DNA of 64,000 bases from Cytophagales bacterium (GTDB lineage: Bacteria > Bacteroidota > Bacteroidia > Cytophagales > Cyclobacteriaceae), in NCBI GenBank assembly GCA_022360055.1, contig JAKSDO010000093.1, forward strand, positions 1-64,000, written 5' to 3'. How positions within the stretch are numbered: the first letter of the stretch is position 1; every line of letters starts with the position of its first letter. Position numbers and translations under genes: made by a program. Shown in pieces: positions 37,828 to 47,184 of the stretch. The notes beneath the pieces were generated by a model. That model was given only the letters and a program-made list of their open reading frames with translations. It had not been told where the DNA came from and did not search any database.

Positions 37828-38059
37828 CCATTCCGTTTTCTGCGGCAAAATTAAATTTTAAAATTGTTTTGATCGCAAATCGACTTACTTTTTACCTGGA
37901 ATCTGAAAAAACCCTGCCAAAAATTGTGTGAATGCAAGGTTTATTGTTCGCCCGGAACAAATCGAGCGCATTTTTTTGCATTTTCCAAAACGGACTTTAT
38001 GGAATTATTAATATCATTGCAATTCCAAGTTATTTCATCGTTCAGGAGGCACAAAACAT

Positions 38060-38485
38060 ATGCGTTTTAGGCAAAGTATTTTTCTGTATCTAATAGTTCC
38101 GGTGCTTGTTTCGATTTTAGTTTCCGGCTGTGTTCGAAAAAAGAAAAAAGTAAACAGGCTTCAAAAATTCAACTCCGAGTTATGGATTCGGGACAAGGGC
38201 GGGTGTAACGGTGATCGAAGCCACCTGAAAAATCATTTTCTTTCGCTTAAACACAACATGCGCGGATTAAAAACCGGTGAAGTTGAGGATCTTCTCGGAA
38301 TGCCGGATGCCCAGGAACTGTACGAACGAGGTCAGCGATATCATATTTATTTTATCGATCCGGGCCCGAAATGCCCATCTCCAAAAGAAAATCCGCAGGC
38401 TTTATTTGTAAGGTTCACTGCGGTGGGAATCGCCAATGAGTTTACCATCAGGCCGTTGCAGCCACGCAGTCCACACGGGTCGTAG
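38060..38485 (+). CDS. Small lipoprotein, SmpA/OmlA-like fold suspected
   Basis: The 141-aa product has a lipoprotein signal ending LVSGC (Cys24) followed by a basic run. The mature part contains RDKGGCNGDRSHL, GLKTGEVEDLLGMPDAQELY and RYHIYFIDPGPKCPSPKENP. The phrase 'LKTGxVxxLLGxPD' is reminiscent of SmpA/OmlA-type periplasmic lipoproteins, which share a small alpha-beta fold; this is only a suggestion. A good AGGAGG lies 10 nt before the ATG. The final residues are GS after a Pro/Arg stretch. Confidence 0.7.
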   Translation: MRFRQSIFLYLIVPVLVSILVSGCVRKKKKVNRLQKFNSELWIRDKGGCNGDRSHLKNHFLSLKHNMRGLKTGEVEDLLGMPDAQELYERGQRYHIYFIDPGPKCPSPKENPQALFVRFTAVGIANEFTIRPLQPRSPHGS

Positions 38486-38499
38486 CGTAGTGTTGCCGG

Positions 38500-38591
38500 T
38501 TAGATCGTCTTGAAGCAACGCAATATCCCATGCTCCGTTTCGGTGGGAGTCTTTTTTATAAGAATGTGCAGCAACCGGATCCTATCTCCTA
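38500..38591 (-). pseudogene. HEPN-domain (DUF86) remnant
   Basis: Directly after the MNT-like frame the minus strand reads GDRIRLLHILIKK and stops at 38500-38502. The pattern DRIRLxHILxAI is how many DUF86-type HEPN toxins begin, and HEPN genes normally lie next to MNT nucleotidyltransferases. No ATG precedes it and the catalytic RxxxxH motif is missing. This is a weak, short call. Confidence 0.35.
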
Positions 38592-38593
38592 AT

Positions 38594-38888
38594 TTACCTT
38601 GCATAAATTAGCCGTTTTTCATTATCAATCAATGGTTTAATATATTTTGAAATACCATTCAATGAAACCAGGTCAACTTTGTTATTTAATAATTGTTCAA
38701 GGTCAATCCTCATCTGAATAAATTGAAGACCTATTCGCTGTGAGTAGTCAAGTTCGACAAGTATATCAATATCGCTTTCGCTATCCGCTTCCCCACGGAC
38801 GTAAGAACCAAAAAGATATGCCTTGATAACCGACCTGGTCTTAAAATAACCTTTTATGGCTTCTATTTTTTTAATTGTCTAGGTTCAT
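38594..38888 (-). pseudogene. MNT-type minimal nucleotidyltransferase, start lost by frameshift
   Basis: About 93 codons encode a minimal nucleotidyltransferase. KAYLFGSYVRGEADSESDID contains the GSxxRGxxxxxSDxD motif (Asp ligands intact), then ILVELDYSQRIGLQFIQMR and NKVDLVSLNGISKYIKPLI. The frame has a stop immediately upstream and no ATG/GTG/TTG start. An ATG at 38888 lies in a different frame and meets a stop after five codons, so a 1-bp indel near 38872 probably broke the gene. Such proteins are antitoxins of HEPN-MNT modules, AMPylating the HEPN partner, whose remnant seems to follow. Confidence 0.7.
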
Positions 38889-39017
38889 AGAACAAATATA
38901 GGGTATTTAGATACAATTAGAGATGGTACCATCATTTCCATCAAGGGGAATGCATCACCTTATCGGAATTTTGAATCAAACCACAACACAGGATGTCTTT
39001 TGATGCGGAAACTGTCC
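38889..39017. other. Short spacer before the minus-strand ROK gene end
   Basis: The spacer between the MNT remnant and the ROK kinase shows no gene. Confidence 0.3.
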
Positions 39018-39920
39018 TTAATTCTTAAAGCAAAGGGATGCGGCGCCTATAATGCCGGCGTTATTGCCCAATTCGGCTTTCTTGATCCGGATGTGGTCCG
39101 TGTAATACGGGGTAAGATTGTATTCAAGGGTGTCCATCAGTTTGTCGATAATCAAATCGAAACCTGCAGAGAGTCCGCCGCCAATCAGGATGGTTTTGAT
39201 ATCGAGCAATCTTATGGTCGCCTGCAAGCCCTCACCAAGCAATTCCCCTACTTCTCTGAAAATCTTGATCGACACTTTGTCCCCCCTTGAGGCTTCTCTT
39301 ATAATGACTTTGGGATCAAAGTCATCGTACTTTCTCAAAGAGGTCCTCTTCTTGTCTTTCAGCTTTTCAGCCCTTTTCATCAATCCGACCTTTCCAATGT
39401 TCTCCTCAAGTTCTTTCCCGTTTTTAGACAGGACGTGCCCGAGCTCCATTCCGTTTCCGTCACCGCCGATAAAGATCTTTTTATTGATGATTGCCGCGCT
39501 GCCCACACCTGTTCCTAGTGTGATGAAAAGGTAATTTTCAGGAATATCGTTGCTCGAAAAATAGTATTCCCCAAGCGCGGCTACGTTGGCGTCATTTTCC
39601 AAATAAAACTCTTTGCCCGGGAATCTTTCTTTCAGATGTTTCTTGAGTTCTACTCCATTTAATTGAGGGATTGCGGCTATTTCCAGGCACTTCGACCGGT
39701 CGACAGATATGGTCCCCGGAATTCCCATTCCTACTTCGGTTATGTAGGGGTGTTTTTCAAGTTCCGCAGCCAGGATATCCAAATATCCATCTACGAAGTT
39801 GTCGTTATTTTTCAGGTCGGCCGTAGCGTACTTTATTTTGGATTCCATACCTCCCCGGCGATCAACTATGCCGATTTTCACATTGGTCCCTCCTACATCA
39901 ATTCCCATGTATTTTTCCAT
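39018..39920 (-). CDS. ROK-family sugar kinase or regulator-like protein (copy 1)
   Basis: The 300-aa product has the ROK ATPase core: MGIDVGGTNVKIGIVD (phosphate 1), GMGIPGTIS, the catalytic-Asp stretch FYLENDANVAALGEYYFSSN, and FITLGTGVGSAAIINKKIFI with a GGGLSAG near the end. It lacks a helix-turn-helix, so it is a kinase rather than a repressor; glucose is the usual substrate in this group. The zinc-binding CxCGxxGC motif that normally follows the GHV segment is absent, replaced by SKNGKELEENIGKVGLM. It is divergent from a GH13-like glycosidase that could supply its sugar. Confidence 0.85.
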   Translation of the reverse strand: MEKYMGIDVGGTNVKIGIVDRRGGMESKIKYATADLKNNDNFVDGYLDILAAELEKHPYITEVGMGIPGTISVDRSKCLEIAAIPQLNGVELKKHLKERFPGKEFYLENDANVAALGEYYFSSNDIPENYLFITLGTGVGSAAIINKKIFIGGDGNGMELGHVLSKNGKELEENIGKVGLMKRAEKLKDKKRTSLRKYDDFDPKVIIREASRGDKVSIKIFREVGELLGEGLQATIRLLDIKTILIGGGLSAGFDLIIDKLMDTLEYNLTPYYTDHIRIKKAELGNNAGIIGAASLCFKN

Positions 39921-40035
39921 ATCTGTCCGTAAGTTTGATTTTCAGAATTTTAAAAATTTAAATTTAGCAAAAATGCAAAATCATAGTGAAAATTCGATTT
40001 ATTTTAGGTGAAATTAACAATTCAATCATATTTGC

Positions 40036-41850
40036 ATGTACCTGGAGCAGCTCTTAGGAGAATTATCCGCTTCTAAAAAAACTCAAATTGTTTTTATCCC
40101 TTCGCTATGGAAAGGCCGCAATGACGGCAAACCGGTCAGGGCGAATTACATTGAATTCCTTTCCGGTTCGATCGAGGAAATTTTGCGCATGGGTAAAAAC
40201 CCGGACAAAACGATTCCCTCCGACTGGAGCAAAAGCGCTGTTGTCTATAACATTTTCGTGAGATTTTTCACCGCCTACGACCATAACGGGGATGGAAAAA
40301 TCGGATCCGGCACAGGCGAAATCACAATAAATAAAGAAGGAATCAGAGAGACCGGGACCTTCTTAAAAACACTCGCATTGCTGCCCTATCTGGAGAAGCT
40401 GGGTATAAATACCATTCATCTGTTGCCCATCACAAGTATCGGTTTAAAAGGGAGAAAAGGAGACCTGGGATCGCCTTACGCAATTAAGAACCCTTTTGAA
40501 ATCGATGCCAACCTCGCAGATCCGGTGGTAGAAATTCCAATCGAAAATCAATATAAAGCGTTGATCGAAGCCGCGCACCGATTGGGTATGAGGGTGGTAC
40601 AGGAGTTTATCTTCAGGACTGCTGCGATCGATTCTGATTGGACAAAGGAATACCCGGAATGGTTTTACTGGATTAAAAAGAACAGCCATTATTCCGCTCC
40701 GGAATTTCGGAAAAACGACTTAAAAGAGATCTTGAAGATCCCCGGGGGAAAGGGAAGACATATCCCCCCGAATAAAAAATACAGGGCCCTGTTCGCGATT
40801 CCAAATCGCCGGGAATCATTAACCTCTAAAATCGCCAGCGCATTTGCCGATTGGCCTCCGCATGATCTGCAACCTCCCTGGACAGACGTGACGTATCTCA
40901 GATTATATAATTTCGATTACAAAAAAGACAATAATTTCAATTACATCGCCTACAATACGATTAGATATTACGACCCGGAACTTGCGCAGGGAAAAAACAT
41001 CAATCACGAACTTTGGGAAAAGATCTCCGGCATCATTCCGTATTTTCAAAAAACATTCGGAATCGACGGCGCCATGATCGATATGGGACACGCATTGCCC
41101 CATGAACTTAAAAACAGAATCATTCGACGCGCGCATAAAACCGATCCCGACTTCGCTTTTTGGGATGAGAATTTCGATAACAAGAAAGAGACGAAAGCAG
41201 ACGGATACAATGCCGTTATCGGAAATTACTGGCACCGGATTACCAAGCGAAATGGCTTCGGAAATATAATTCGGGAGGTAAAAGACAAAAAGCCGTTACC
41301 TCAATTCGGAACCGCCGAAACGCACAATTCGCCCAGACACGGTTATAATCATCCTCAAAAGAAAAAAGCGTCCTGGCTGCTTTTCAACCTGATGCCCGAC
41401 ACGGTCCCTTTTATGCACAACGGTTTTGAACTCAACGAAGTACTCCCGGTAAATACCGGCTTGAACTTTACAAAATCGCAAATAGAGCAATTATCCGAGC
41501 AGTCGTTACCTCTATTCTACAAAAATAAGATGAACTGGGACGTAGCTTCAGGAATGGTACCGTTTGCCGAGAAATTATCAAAAATCAAAAAACGATATCC
41601 CTGGATCTTTGATGGGAAAAACATTTCTTTGCTTAAGACAGACAATCGTAAAGTCCTGGGGTTTGAGATCGTTCACAGGAAAAGAAAATGTTTTGTTCTT
41701 TTCAATACGAATTTCTACGGATCTGAAAGATTTGCGGTTAATCGCTTGTCCGGCATCAAAGCCCTGGACCTCATACCGGATAAAATTGTTGAATTAAAAA
41801 AAACAAACATACTTGGTCGCGGAAGATTTCTGCTGTTGCTTGCGCAATAG
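40036..41850 (+). CDS. GH13-type alpha-amylase-like glycosidase, cytoplasmic
   Basis: The 604-aa protein has no signal peptide and carries a GH13 TIM barrel. NTIHLLPITSIGLKGRKGD is the early barrel strand; FGIDGAMIDMGHALPHE holds the catalytic nucleophile Asp. FAFWDENFDN supplies the acid/base Glu, and GTAETHNSPRHGY replaces the usual NHD region. An N-terminal region includes AVVYNIFVRFFTAYDHNGDG. A C-terminal beta domain ends the chain. The substrate is probably an intracellular alpha-glucan or maltodextrin. It begins 115 bp from the divergent ROK kinase and may feed sugar to it. Residue roles are inferred from the family pattern. Confidence 0.78.
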   Translation: MYLEQLLGELSASKKTQIVFIPSLWKGRNDGKPVRANYIEFLSGSIEEILRMGKNPDKTIPSDWSKSAVVYNIFVRFFTAYDHNGDGKIGSGTGEITINKEGIRETGTFLKTLALLPYLEKLGINTIHLLPITSIGLKGRKGDLGSPYAIKNPFEIDANLADPVVEIPIENQYKALIEAAHRLGMRVVQEFIFRTAAIDSDWTKEYPEWFYWIKKNSHYSAPEFRKNDLKEILKIPGGKGRHIPPNKKYRALFAIPNRRESLTSKIASAFADWPPHDLQPPWTDVTYLRLYNFDYKKDNNFNYIAYNTIRYYDPELAQGKNINHELWEKISGIIPYFQKTFGIDGAMIDMGHALPHELKNRIIRRAHKTDPDFAFWDENFDNKKETKADGYNAVIGNYWHRITKRNGFGNIIREVKDKKPLPQFGTAETHNSPRHGYNHPQKKKASWLLFNLMPDTVPFMHNGFELNEVLPVNTGLNFTKSQIEQLSEQSLPLFYKNKMNWDVASGMVPFAEKLSKIKKRYPWIFDGKNISLLKTDNRKVLGFEIVHRKRKCFVLFNTNFYGSERFAVNRLSGIKALDLIPDKIVELKKTNILGRGRFLLLLAQ

Positions 41851-42275
41851 GCTTCGGGAATGCTCCGGTCACTATGATCATGTTCCGCTTTAACGTTGAT
41901 CGCCAGGATCTCCGTCCCAGTTCATGTCCAAGATGAAAGGCACCGACCTTCGCATATCTCCTTCCTTTCCACTGCGATTTCACAGGTTTGACCGGAATCC
42001 CGAATCATTAAAATATTGTCTTACATGGAATCCATGAGATAATTGCACAAATTGTTTCGCCCAAGTGACCTAAACCAAGGTTTTGATGCCATTCCCAAAT
42101 TAGACTCTATATAATATGAAACCGGCAGGACCGGTGCAAATTCGGGACACACGCGTGCATGATTATATTGCAGTGTGCGTCAGCAATCTAAAAAATGTAA
42201 ACAGATGAAATCATGAATAATATACAATTATGATTTTTGATGACTGATATCATGTTTTCAATTCGTTATTTTAAT
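41851..42275. other. Intergenic region without recognisable gene
   Basis: A minus-strand frame at 41771-41983 overlaps the 3' end of the glycosidase and has no family resemblance. The remainder is AT-rich, with a short ACCGG/CCGGT inverted repeat near 42120. I see no gene. Confidence 0.4.
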
Positions 42276-42283
42276 TACCTTTG
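42276..42283 (+). promoter_or_regulatory. Candidate -7 element upstream of fbaA
   Basis: TACCTTTG fits the TAnnTTTG box and lies 56 bp before the fbaA ATG. No good TTTG is present at the usual upstream distance, so this is a moderate call. Confidence 0.45.
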
Positions 42284-42338
42284 CCCCTCTTTTTAACATA
42301 TTAAATTCAAGTTTAACTATAAAATCAATAAAACCATC

Positions 42339-43409
42339 ATGAGTGCAAAATTTAGATCCGGAGTATTATTTGGTGATGAGGTGGGCCAATTGCTGCGTTA
42401 TGCCAATGAGCATGATTTCGCATTACCAGCGGTAAATGTCATTAGTTCGCATACGGTCAATTCGGTGTTGGAGACTGCGAAGGCTGTAAATTCACCGGTC
42501 ATCATCCAGTTTTCGAATGGAGGCGCTGTTTTTATGGCAGGAAAAAGCTTAAGCAACGAAGGGCAAAGATGCGCGGTCGCTGGCGGAGTTTCCGGCGCTA
42601 TGCACGTTCATCAAATGGCTCAGGCGTACGAGGTTCCAGTGATACTTCACACGGATCATGCCGCCAGGAAATTGCTTCCGTGGATTGATGGTCTGTTGGA
42701 TGCGGGAGAAGAGTATTACAAGGTGCATGGGCAGCCCCTATACAGCTCGCATATGATCGATCTGTCCGAAGAGCGAATCGAAGATAATATCGAAACCAGC
42801 AAGAAATACCTGGAGCGAATGGCGAAAATCGACATGACCCTGGAAATCGAACTTGGTGTAACCGGCGGAGAAGAAGATGGTGTTGACAATACGAACGTTG
42901 ATAGTTCCAAGCTTTATACCCAGCCAGAAGAAGTAGCTTATGCGTATGAAGAGCTCAAAAAAGTAAGCGATAACTTTACCGTCGCTGCCGCTTTTGGAAA
43001 TGTTCACGGTGTATATAAGCCGGGCAATGTAGTGCTTACTCCGGAAATTCTTAAAAATTCGCAGGCCTACATCCAGGAAAAATTCGGAACCGGGCCAAAT
43101 CCGGTAAATTTTGTTTTCCATGGCGGATCCGGCTCTGAAAAATCAAAGATCACGGAAGCCATTGAATACGGGGCGATCAAGATGAATCTCGATACGGACA
43201 TGCAATGGGCATTTACTTACGGCGTGAAAAAATACATGGATGAAAAAGATGCATACCTGCAAAGCCAGATCGGGAATCCGGAAGGAGACGACAAGCCAAA
43301 CAAGAAATTCTATGATCCGAGAGCATGGCAAAGATTGGGCGAGGTCGCTTTTGTGGAACGATTAAAAGAAGCGTTTGTCGATCTTAATTGCATGGACAAG
43401 AATTCATAA
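42339..43409 (+). CDS. fbaA: Class II fructose-bisphosphate aldolase
   Basis: FbaA cleaves fructose 1,6-bisphosphate to glyceraldehyde 3-phosphate and dihydroxyacetone phosphate using zinc. The 356-aa product shows VPVILHTDHAARKLLPWIDG (zinc and catalytic residues HTDH), PLYSSHMIDLSEE, LEIELGVTGGEEDGV with its zinc-ligand Glu, AAFGNVHGVYKPGNV and FVFHGGSGS, all in the order of the E. coli FbaA (type A) group. A terminator follows. It should serve glycolysis and gluconeogenesis alongside the nearby ROK kinases. Confidence 0.96.
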   Translation: MSAKFRSGVLFGDEVGQLLRYANEHDFALPAVNVISSHTVNSVLETAKAVNSPVIIQFSNGGAVFMAGKSLSNEGQRCAVAGGVSGAMHVHQMAQAYEVPVILHTDHAARKLLPWIDGLLDAGEEYYKVHGQPLYSSHMIDLSEERIEDNIETSKKYLERMAKIDMTLEIELGVTGGEEDGVDNTNVDSSKLYTQPEEVAYAYEELKKVSDNFTVAAAFGNVHGVYKPGNVVLTPEILKNSQAYIQEKFGTGPNPVNFVFHGGSGSEKSKITEAIEYGAIKMNLDTDMQWAFTYGVKKYMDEKDAYLQSQIGNPEGDDKPNKKFYDPRAWQRLGEVAFVERLKEAFVDLNCMDKNS

Positions 43410-43433
43410 AATAAAAAACACAGATCATTTTGA

Positions 43434-43454
43434 GGGGCTTCGTGCCCCTTTTTT
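43434..43454 (+). terminator. Terminator of fbaA
   Basis: GGGGC pairs with GCCCC around TTCGT and a six-base T run follows, 25 bp after the fbaA stop. Confidence 0.8.
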
Positions 43455-43833
43455 ATTGGTTTGATCCGCGATCGGAAATTCACAACATTTTTATCCTCCT
43501 TCTTGAAGAAACACGCTTGGCGGGGAAGAATTCAAAAATTATTAGGGTGTAGTCATCATAATTATACCCTTTCAATGAACAAATTCGGGGATTTTTTTCT
43601 AATTTTGGTTCTCGTCCGAAATCTGTGATTTTTAGTGGCGAAATCATACTTTTTAAAGAATAATTTCCAAACGCAGCTTAATGAAAAGTACCGGTTTTGT
43701 TTCTTGGAGTATATTGAGGAAATATCACGTGCACGGTACTTTCTTACACAATTATCAATTCCCGTTGTAACCGGCTCAAGGAAATTAAGAAATTTTAAAC
43801 AATCGTTTACGTGAACAAATACATAGTAAAATA
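43455..43833. other. Intergenic region with candidate -7 box at 43600-43607
   Basis: TAATTTTG at 43600-43607 fits the Bacteroidota -7 element and could start a long leader for the ROK gene at 43834. A 29-codon frame at 43681-43770 is too short to support. The region is otherwise unremarkable. Confidence 0.3.
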
Positions 43834-44793
43834 ATGAAAGAAGTAGCAGTTGGAATCGATATAGGTGGAACTTATACAAAATATGGCCTCATTGACAGAG
43901 ATGGCAATTGTTTAATAAACGGATCTATTTCTACTACCCAGGAAAAGGAACTTTCCAGCTATTTGAGCCTTTTAAAAAGCACAATTGACGAAGCTGCGGA
44001 AGGGGTCAAGGAATCGGTTAAAATAAAAGGTGTCGGCGTTGGGGCTCCGAACGGAAATTTTTATAAAGGCACCATTGAATATGCGCCCAATCTTGCCTGG
44101 AGCGGTATTGTTCCCTTCATCGACGAATTCAAGAAATCGTATGATCTTCCCATGTACCTCACAAACGATGCAAATGCTGCAGCCATTGGCGAAATGGTTT
44201 ACGGAAGTGCAAAAAATATGAAGAACTTCATTATTATTACGCTTGGGACCGGGTTGGGAAGTGGTCTCGTTGTAAACGGGGAGCTTGTCTACGGGCATGA
44301 CGGATTTGCGGGCGAGCTCGGGCATTTGACGATCGTTCGGGGTGGTCGTATGTGCGCTACGGGGAGGAGAGGATCGTTGGAAGCCTATGTTTCGGCTCCG
44401 GGCATCCGAAGAACCGTTTTCGAACTCCTTGCCGATTCTCTTGAAGCCTCCGAATTCAGGGACGTAACCTTCAACCAGCTCACGGCAAAAATGATTTCAG
44501 ACGCGGCAAAGAGGGGAGATAAAATCGCACTCGAGGCATTCGAGCGAACAGGTAAGTATTTAGGAGAAGCGCTGGCAGATACGGTAGCTCATACCAGCCC
44601 TCAGGCAATATTCCTTTTTGGAGGATTGGCAAATGCCGGGGAATTGATTATTGAACCTACCAAACGTTATATGGAGCGAAACCTTTTGAAAATATTCAGG
44701 GACAAAGTGAACATCCTGCCCTCCGGGCTTACGGAAACAAATGCGGCAGTAATGGGTGCGAGCGCCCTTGTCTGGAAGGAACTAGGTAATTAA
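43834..44793 (+). CDS. ROK-family sugar kinase, glucokinase-like (copy 2)
   Basis: The 319-aa product has GIDIGGTYTKYGLID (phosphate 1), GVGAPNGNFYKG, LTNDANAAAIGEMVYGS with the catalytic Asp, FIIITLGTGLGSGLVVNGEL, and GFAGELGHLTIV with the zinc-ligand His. The metal motif usually reads CxCGxxGCxE; here it is GRMCATGRRGSLEAYVS, so the later cysteines are gone while the Glu stays. No DNA-binding domain is present, so it acts as a kinase, probably of glucose. It is followed after 48 bp by a prohibitin-like gene. Confidence 0.88.
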   Translation: MKEVAVGIDIGGTYTKYGLIDRDGNCLINGSISTTQEKELSSYLSLLKSTIDEAAEGVKESVKIKGVGVGAPNGNFYKGTIEYAPNLAWSGIVPFIDEFKKSYDLPMYLTNDANAAAIGEMVYGSAKNMKNFIIITLGTGLGSGLVVNGELVYGHDGFAGELGHLTIVRGGRMCATGRRGSLEAYVSAPGIRRTVFELLADSLEASEFRDVTFNQLTAKMISDAAKRGDKIALEAFERTGKYLGEALADTVAHTSPQAIFLFGGLANAGELIIEPTKRYMERNLLKIFRDKVNILPSGLTETNAAVMGASALVWKELGN

Positions 44794-44841
44794 TAATTCC
44801 GGATATATGTATAACCTTTCTGACTTTACAATGTTAATTTA

Positions 44842-45672
44842 ATGACTATGGATAACAGAAAATTCTTACCCTTTATCATTACAGGAATTGTTGCTGTAAT
44901 TGTGATCCTGTATCTGTCGTCCGAAATCTTCATTACTTTAAAAGCGGGTGAACGCGGAGTACTCTATAGAAGATTTCAGGGCGGTACGGATTTTGAAATC
45001 AGTCTAAAGCCGGGATTTCATATGAAGCTCCCCTGGAACGAGATCTACGTCTATAATGTTCGGGAGAATACCATCGACGAGAAAATGGATGTTCTCGACA
45101 AAAGCGGTTTGTCTATTGCCGTAGATGTCTCTGTCAGGTTTTTCCCGATTTATAACCGAATTGCATACCTTCACGAATATTTCGGGGAGCGTTATAGTGA
45201 GATACTGGTAAAACCCGAGGTCCGGTCAACCGTGCGCCGCGTGATGGGAAGATATACGGCGGAAGAAATCTACTCAACAAAAAGGGCTGAAGTGGAAGAT
45301 GCAATAATAAAGGAGACGGAAGAAATTTTAAAGAGTGAGGATAACAATATAAAGATGCAAGCACTTCTGATAAGGTCAATTAACCTTCCGGATCAAATAA
45401 AAAATGCGATAGAAGCAAAACTACAGCAGGAACAGGAAGCACTTGCCTATCAGTTCCGGTTGGAAAAAGAAAAAAGTGAGGCCGAAAGAAAAAGAATAGA
45501 AGCGGAGGGGATTGCCACGTACAATGAAATTATAAATTCGAGCCTCACTCAACAAATTTTAAAACAGCGCGGTATTGAAGCTACTTTGGAATTGTCAAAA
45601 TCACCAAATTCCAAGGTTGTCGTCGTTGGTGGCGGCAATGAGGGACTTCCGCTGATTCTTGGAAATAATTAG
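44842..45672 (+). CDS. Prohibitin-family (SPFH/Band 7) membrane protein
   Basis: The 276-aa product has one N-terminal membrane helix (FIITGIVAVIVILYLSSEIF) and an SPFH domain (GVLYRRFQGGTDFEISLKPG, VRENTIDEKMDVLDKSGLSI). A long coiled coil follows (EAKLQQEQEALAYQFRLEKE, SEAERKRIEAEG) and a C-terminal glycine-rich tail. SPFH proteins form large membrane-associated rings or caps that organise membrane domains and sometimes protect membrane proteases. No FtsH or NfeD neighbour is visible. The citrate synthase gene follows by 35 bp. Confidence 0.88.
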   Translation: MTMDNRKFLPFIITGIVAVIVILYLSSEIFITLKAGERGVLYRRFQGGTDFEISLKPGFHMKLPWNEIYVYNVRENTIDEKMDVLDKSGLSIAVDVSVRFFPIYNRIAYLHEYFGERYSEILVKPEVRSTVRRVMGRYTAEEIYSTKRAEVEDAIIKETEEILKSEDNNIKMQALLIRSINLPDQIKNAIEAKLQQEQEALAYQFRLEKEKSEAERKRIEAEGIATYNEIINSSLTQQILKQRGIEATLELSKSPNSKVVVVGGGNEGLPLILGNN

Positions 45673-45707
45673 ATCAATATAGTTGTATAAATTAAAAAGT
45701 AGTGAAT

Positions 45708-46997
45708 ATGTCAGAATTTGCAGAACTTAAAGTAGATGGCAAGCTTTACAAATTGCCAATTATTGAAGGGAGTGAGCATGAGAAGGGTTTTGATGTAAGC
45801 GGTTTAAGAGCGGAAAGTGGATATATAACCGTAGACACCGGATATAAAAATACGGGAGCCACACAAAGCTCAATCACATTTCTAGACGGTGAACAGGGTA
45901 TCTTGAGGTATCGGGGATATCCGATCGAGCAGCTTGCTGAAAAGTCCACATTCCTGGAGGTAGCTTTTCTACTAATTTACGGTCACCTCCCCTCGGGACA
46001 GGAATTGTTTGATTTTAAAGCCAACATAAAAAAGCATCAGTTGGTCCATGAGGACATGAAAAAAATATTGCAGGGCTTCCCCTCGACCGCCCATCCAATG
46101 GGCGTGTTATCTTCGCTAGCGACCTCCCTGACTGCCTTTTTCCCGGAATCACTTGACCCAAACAGGTCTGCTGAAAAAATAAATCTCACGATACTCCGAC
46201 TGCTCGCCAAAATTACAACCCTGGTCGCCTGGTCGTATACGAACGCAAGAGGAATTCGAGCAAATTATCCGGATAATAGTCTGGATTACGTAAGTAATTT
46301 CCTTAAAATGATGTTTAGCCTTCCCACGGAAGAATATGAGGTTGATCCTATTGTTGCGGATGCTATGGATAAGATCTTTATACTTCACGCGGACCATGAA
46401 CAAAACTGCTCTACATCTACCGTGAGAATTGTCGGTTCTTCTCATGCCAACCTTTATGCATCTGTTGCGGCCGGCATTAACGCACTTTGGGGCCCTTTAC
46501 ACGGTGGCGCCAACCAGAAGGTAATTGAAATGCTTCAAAATATAATAGCCAACGGCGGCGATGCGAAGAAATTTCTGGATAAAGCCAAAGACCCGAATGA
46601 TCCTTTCAGATTGATGGGTTTCGGACATAGGGTCTATAAGAATTTTGACCCCCGGGCAAAAATACTTAAAGCTCAAGCCGATAAAATCCTGGAACGTCTG
46701 GGTGTGGATGAACCCGAATTTGAAATTGCCAAACAGCTTGAAGAAGTTGCTTTGAAGGATGAGTATTTTGTGAAGAGAAAACTCTATCCCAACGTAGACT
46801 TTTATTCCGGGATCATCATGAAAGCGATTGGCATTCCGATCGATATGTTCCCGGTAATGTTTACCATCGGCAGACTTCCGGGTTGGATTGCACAATGGAA
46901 AGAAATGAGGAATCAACATGAACCTATCGGCAGACCCCGTCAGATTTATGTCGGGAATACCGAACAAGCCTATGTCGACGTTGGCGACAGATCTTAG
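45708..46997 (+). CDS. gltA: Citrate synthase
   Basis: GltA condenses acetyl-CoA with oxaloacetate at the entry of the TCA cycle. The ~429-aa product starts MSEFAELKVDGKLYKLPIIE and shows the type II features GILRYRGYPIEQLAEKS, HADHEQNCSTSTVRIVGSS, GPLHGGANQKVIEML with the catalytic His, and FGHRVYKNFDPRAKIL with the second His and the substrate Arg. I use ATG 45708 rather than the upstream GTG at 45702. Length and order of motifs are normal, and it is cytoplasmic. Confidence 0.96.
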   Translation: MSEFAELKVDGKLYKLPIIEGSEHEKGFDVSGLRAESGYITVDTGYKNTGATQSSITFLDGEQGILRYRGYPIEQLAEKSTFLEVAFLLIYGHLPSGQELFDFKANIKKHQLVHEDMKKILQGFPSTAHPMGVLSSLATSLTAFFPESLDPNRSAEKINLTILRLLAKITTLVAWSYTNARGIRANYPDNSLDYVSNFLKMMFSLPTEEYEVDPIVADAMDKIFILHADHEQNCSTSTVRIVGSSHANLYASVAAGINALWGPLHGGANQKVIEMLQNIIANGGDAKKFLDKAKDPNDPFRLMGFGHRVYKNFDPRAKILKAQADKILERLGVDEPEFEIAKQLEEVALKDEYFVKRKLYPNVDFYSGIIMKAIGIPIDMFPVMFTIGRLPGWIAQWKEMRNQHEPIGRPRQIYVGNTEQAYVDVGDRS

Positions 46998-47184
46998 AAA
47001 TTAACGGGGCTATCTCTAAGGTCCCATTGGCAATTCAATCTTTTTAAATTAACATTGTGCCATGGTGAACCTTCTCAACCGGTCTTTGCGGTTTAAATAT
47101 ATTGTTCTGATGAAGTGGCAGTCGGAACGCACAATACAAAACAATTGAACTTTGAGATAGCCTCTTTTTAATTCTTTTTTTAGT

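Noticed and set aside
41771..41983. 70-codon minus-strand frame after the GH13-like gene
   Set aside because: It overlaps the 3' end of the glycosidase and lacks any recognisable motif.
43681..43770. 29-codon plus-strand frame in the leader of the second ROK gene
   Set aside because: Too short, with no attenuator structure or repeated codons to support a leader peptide.
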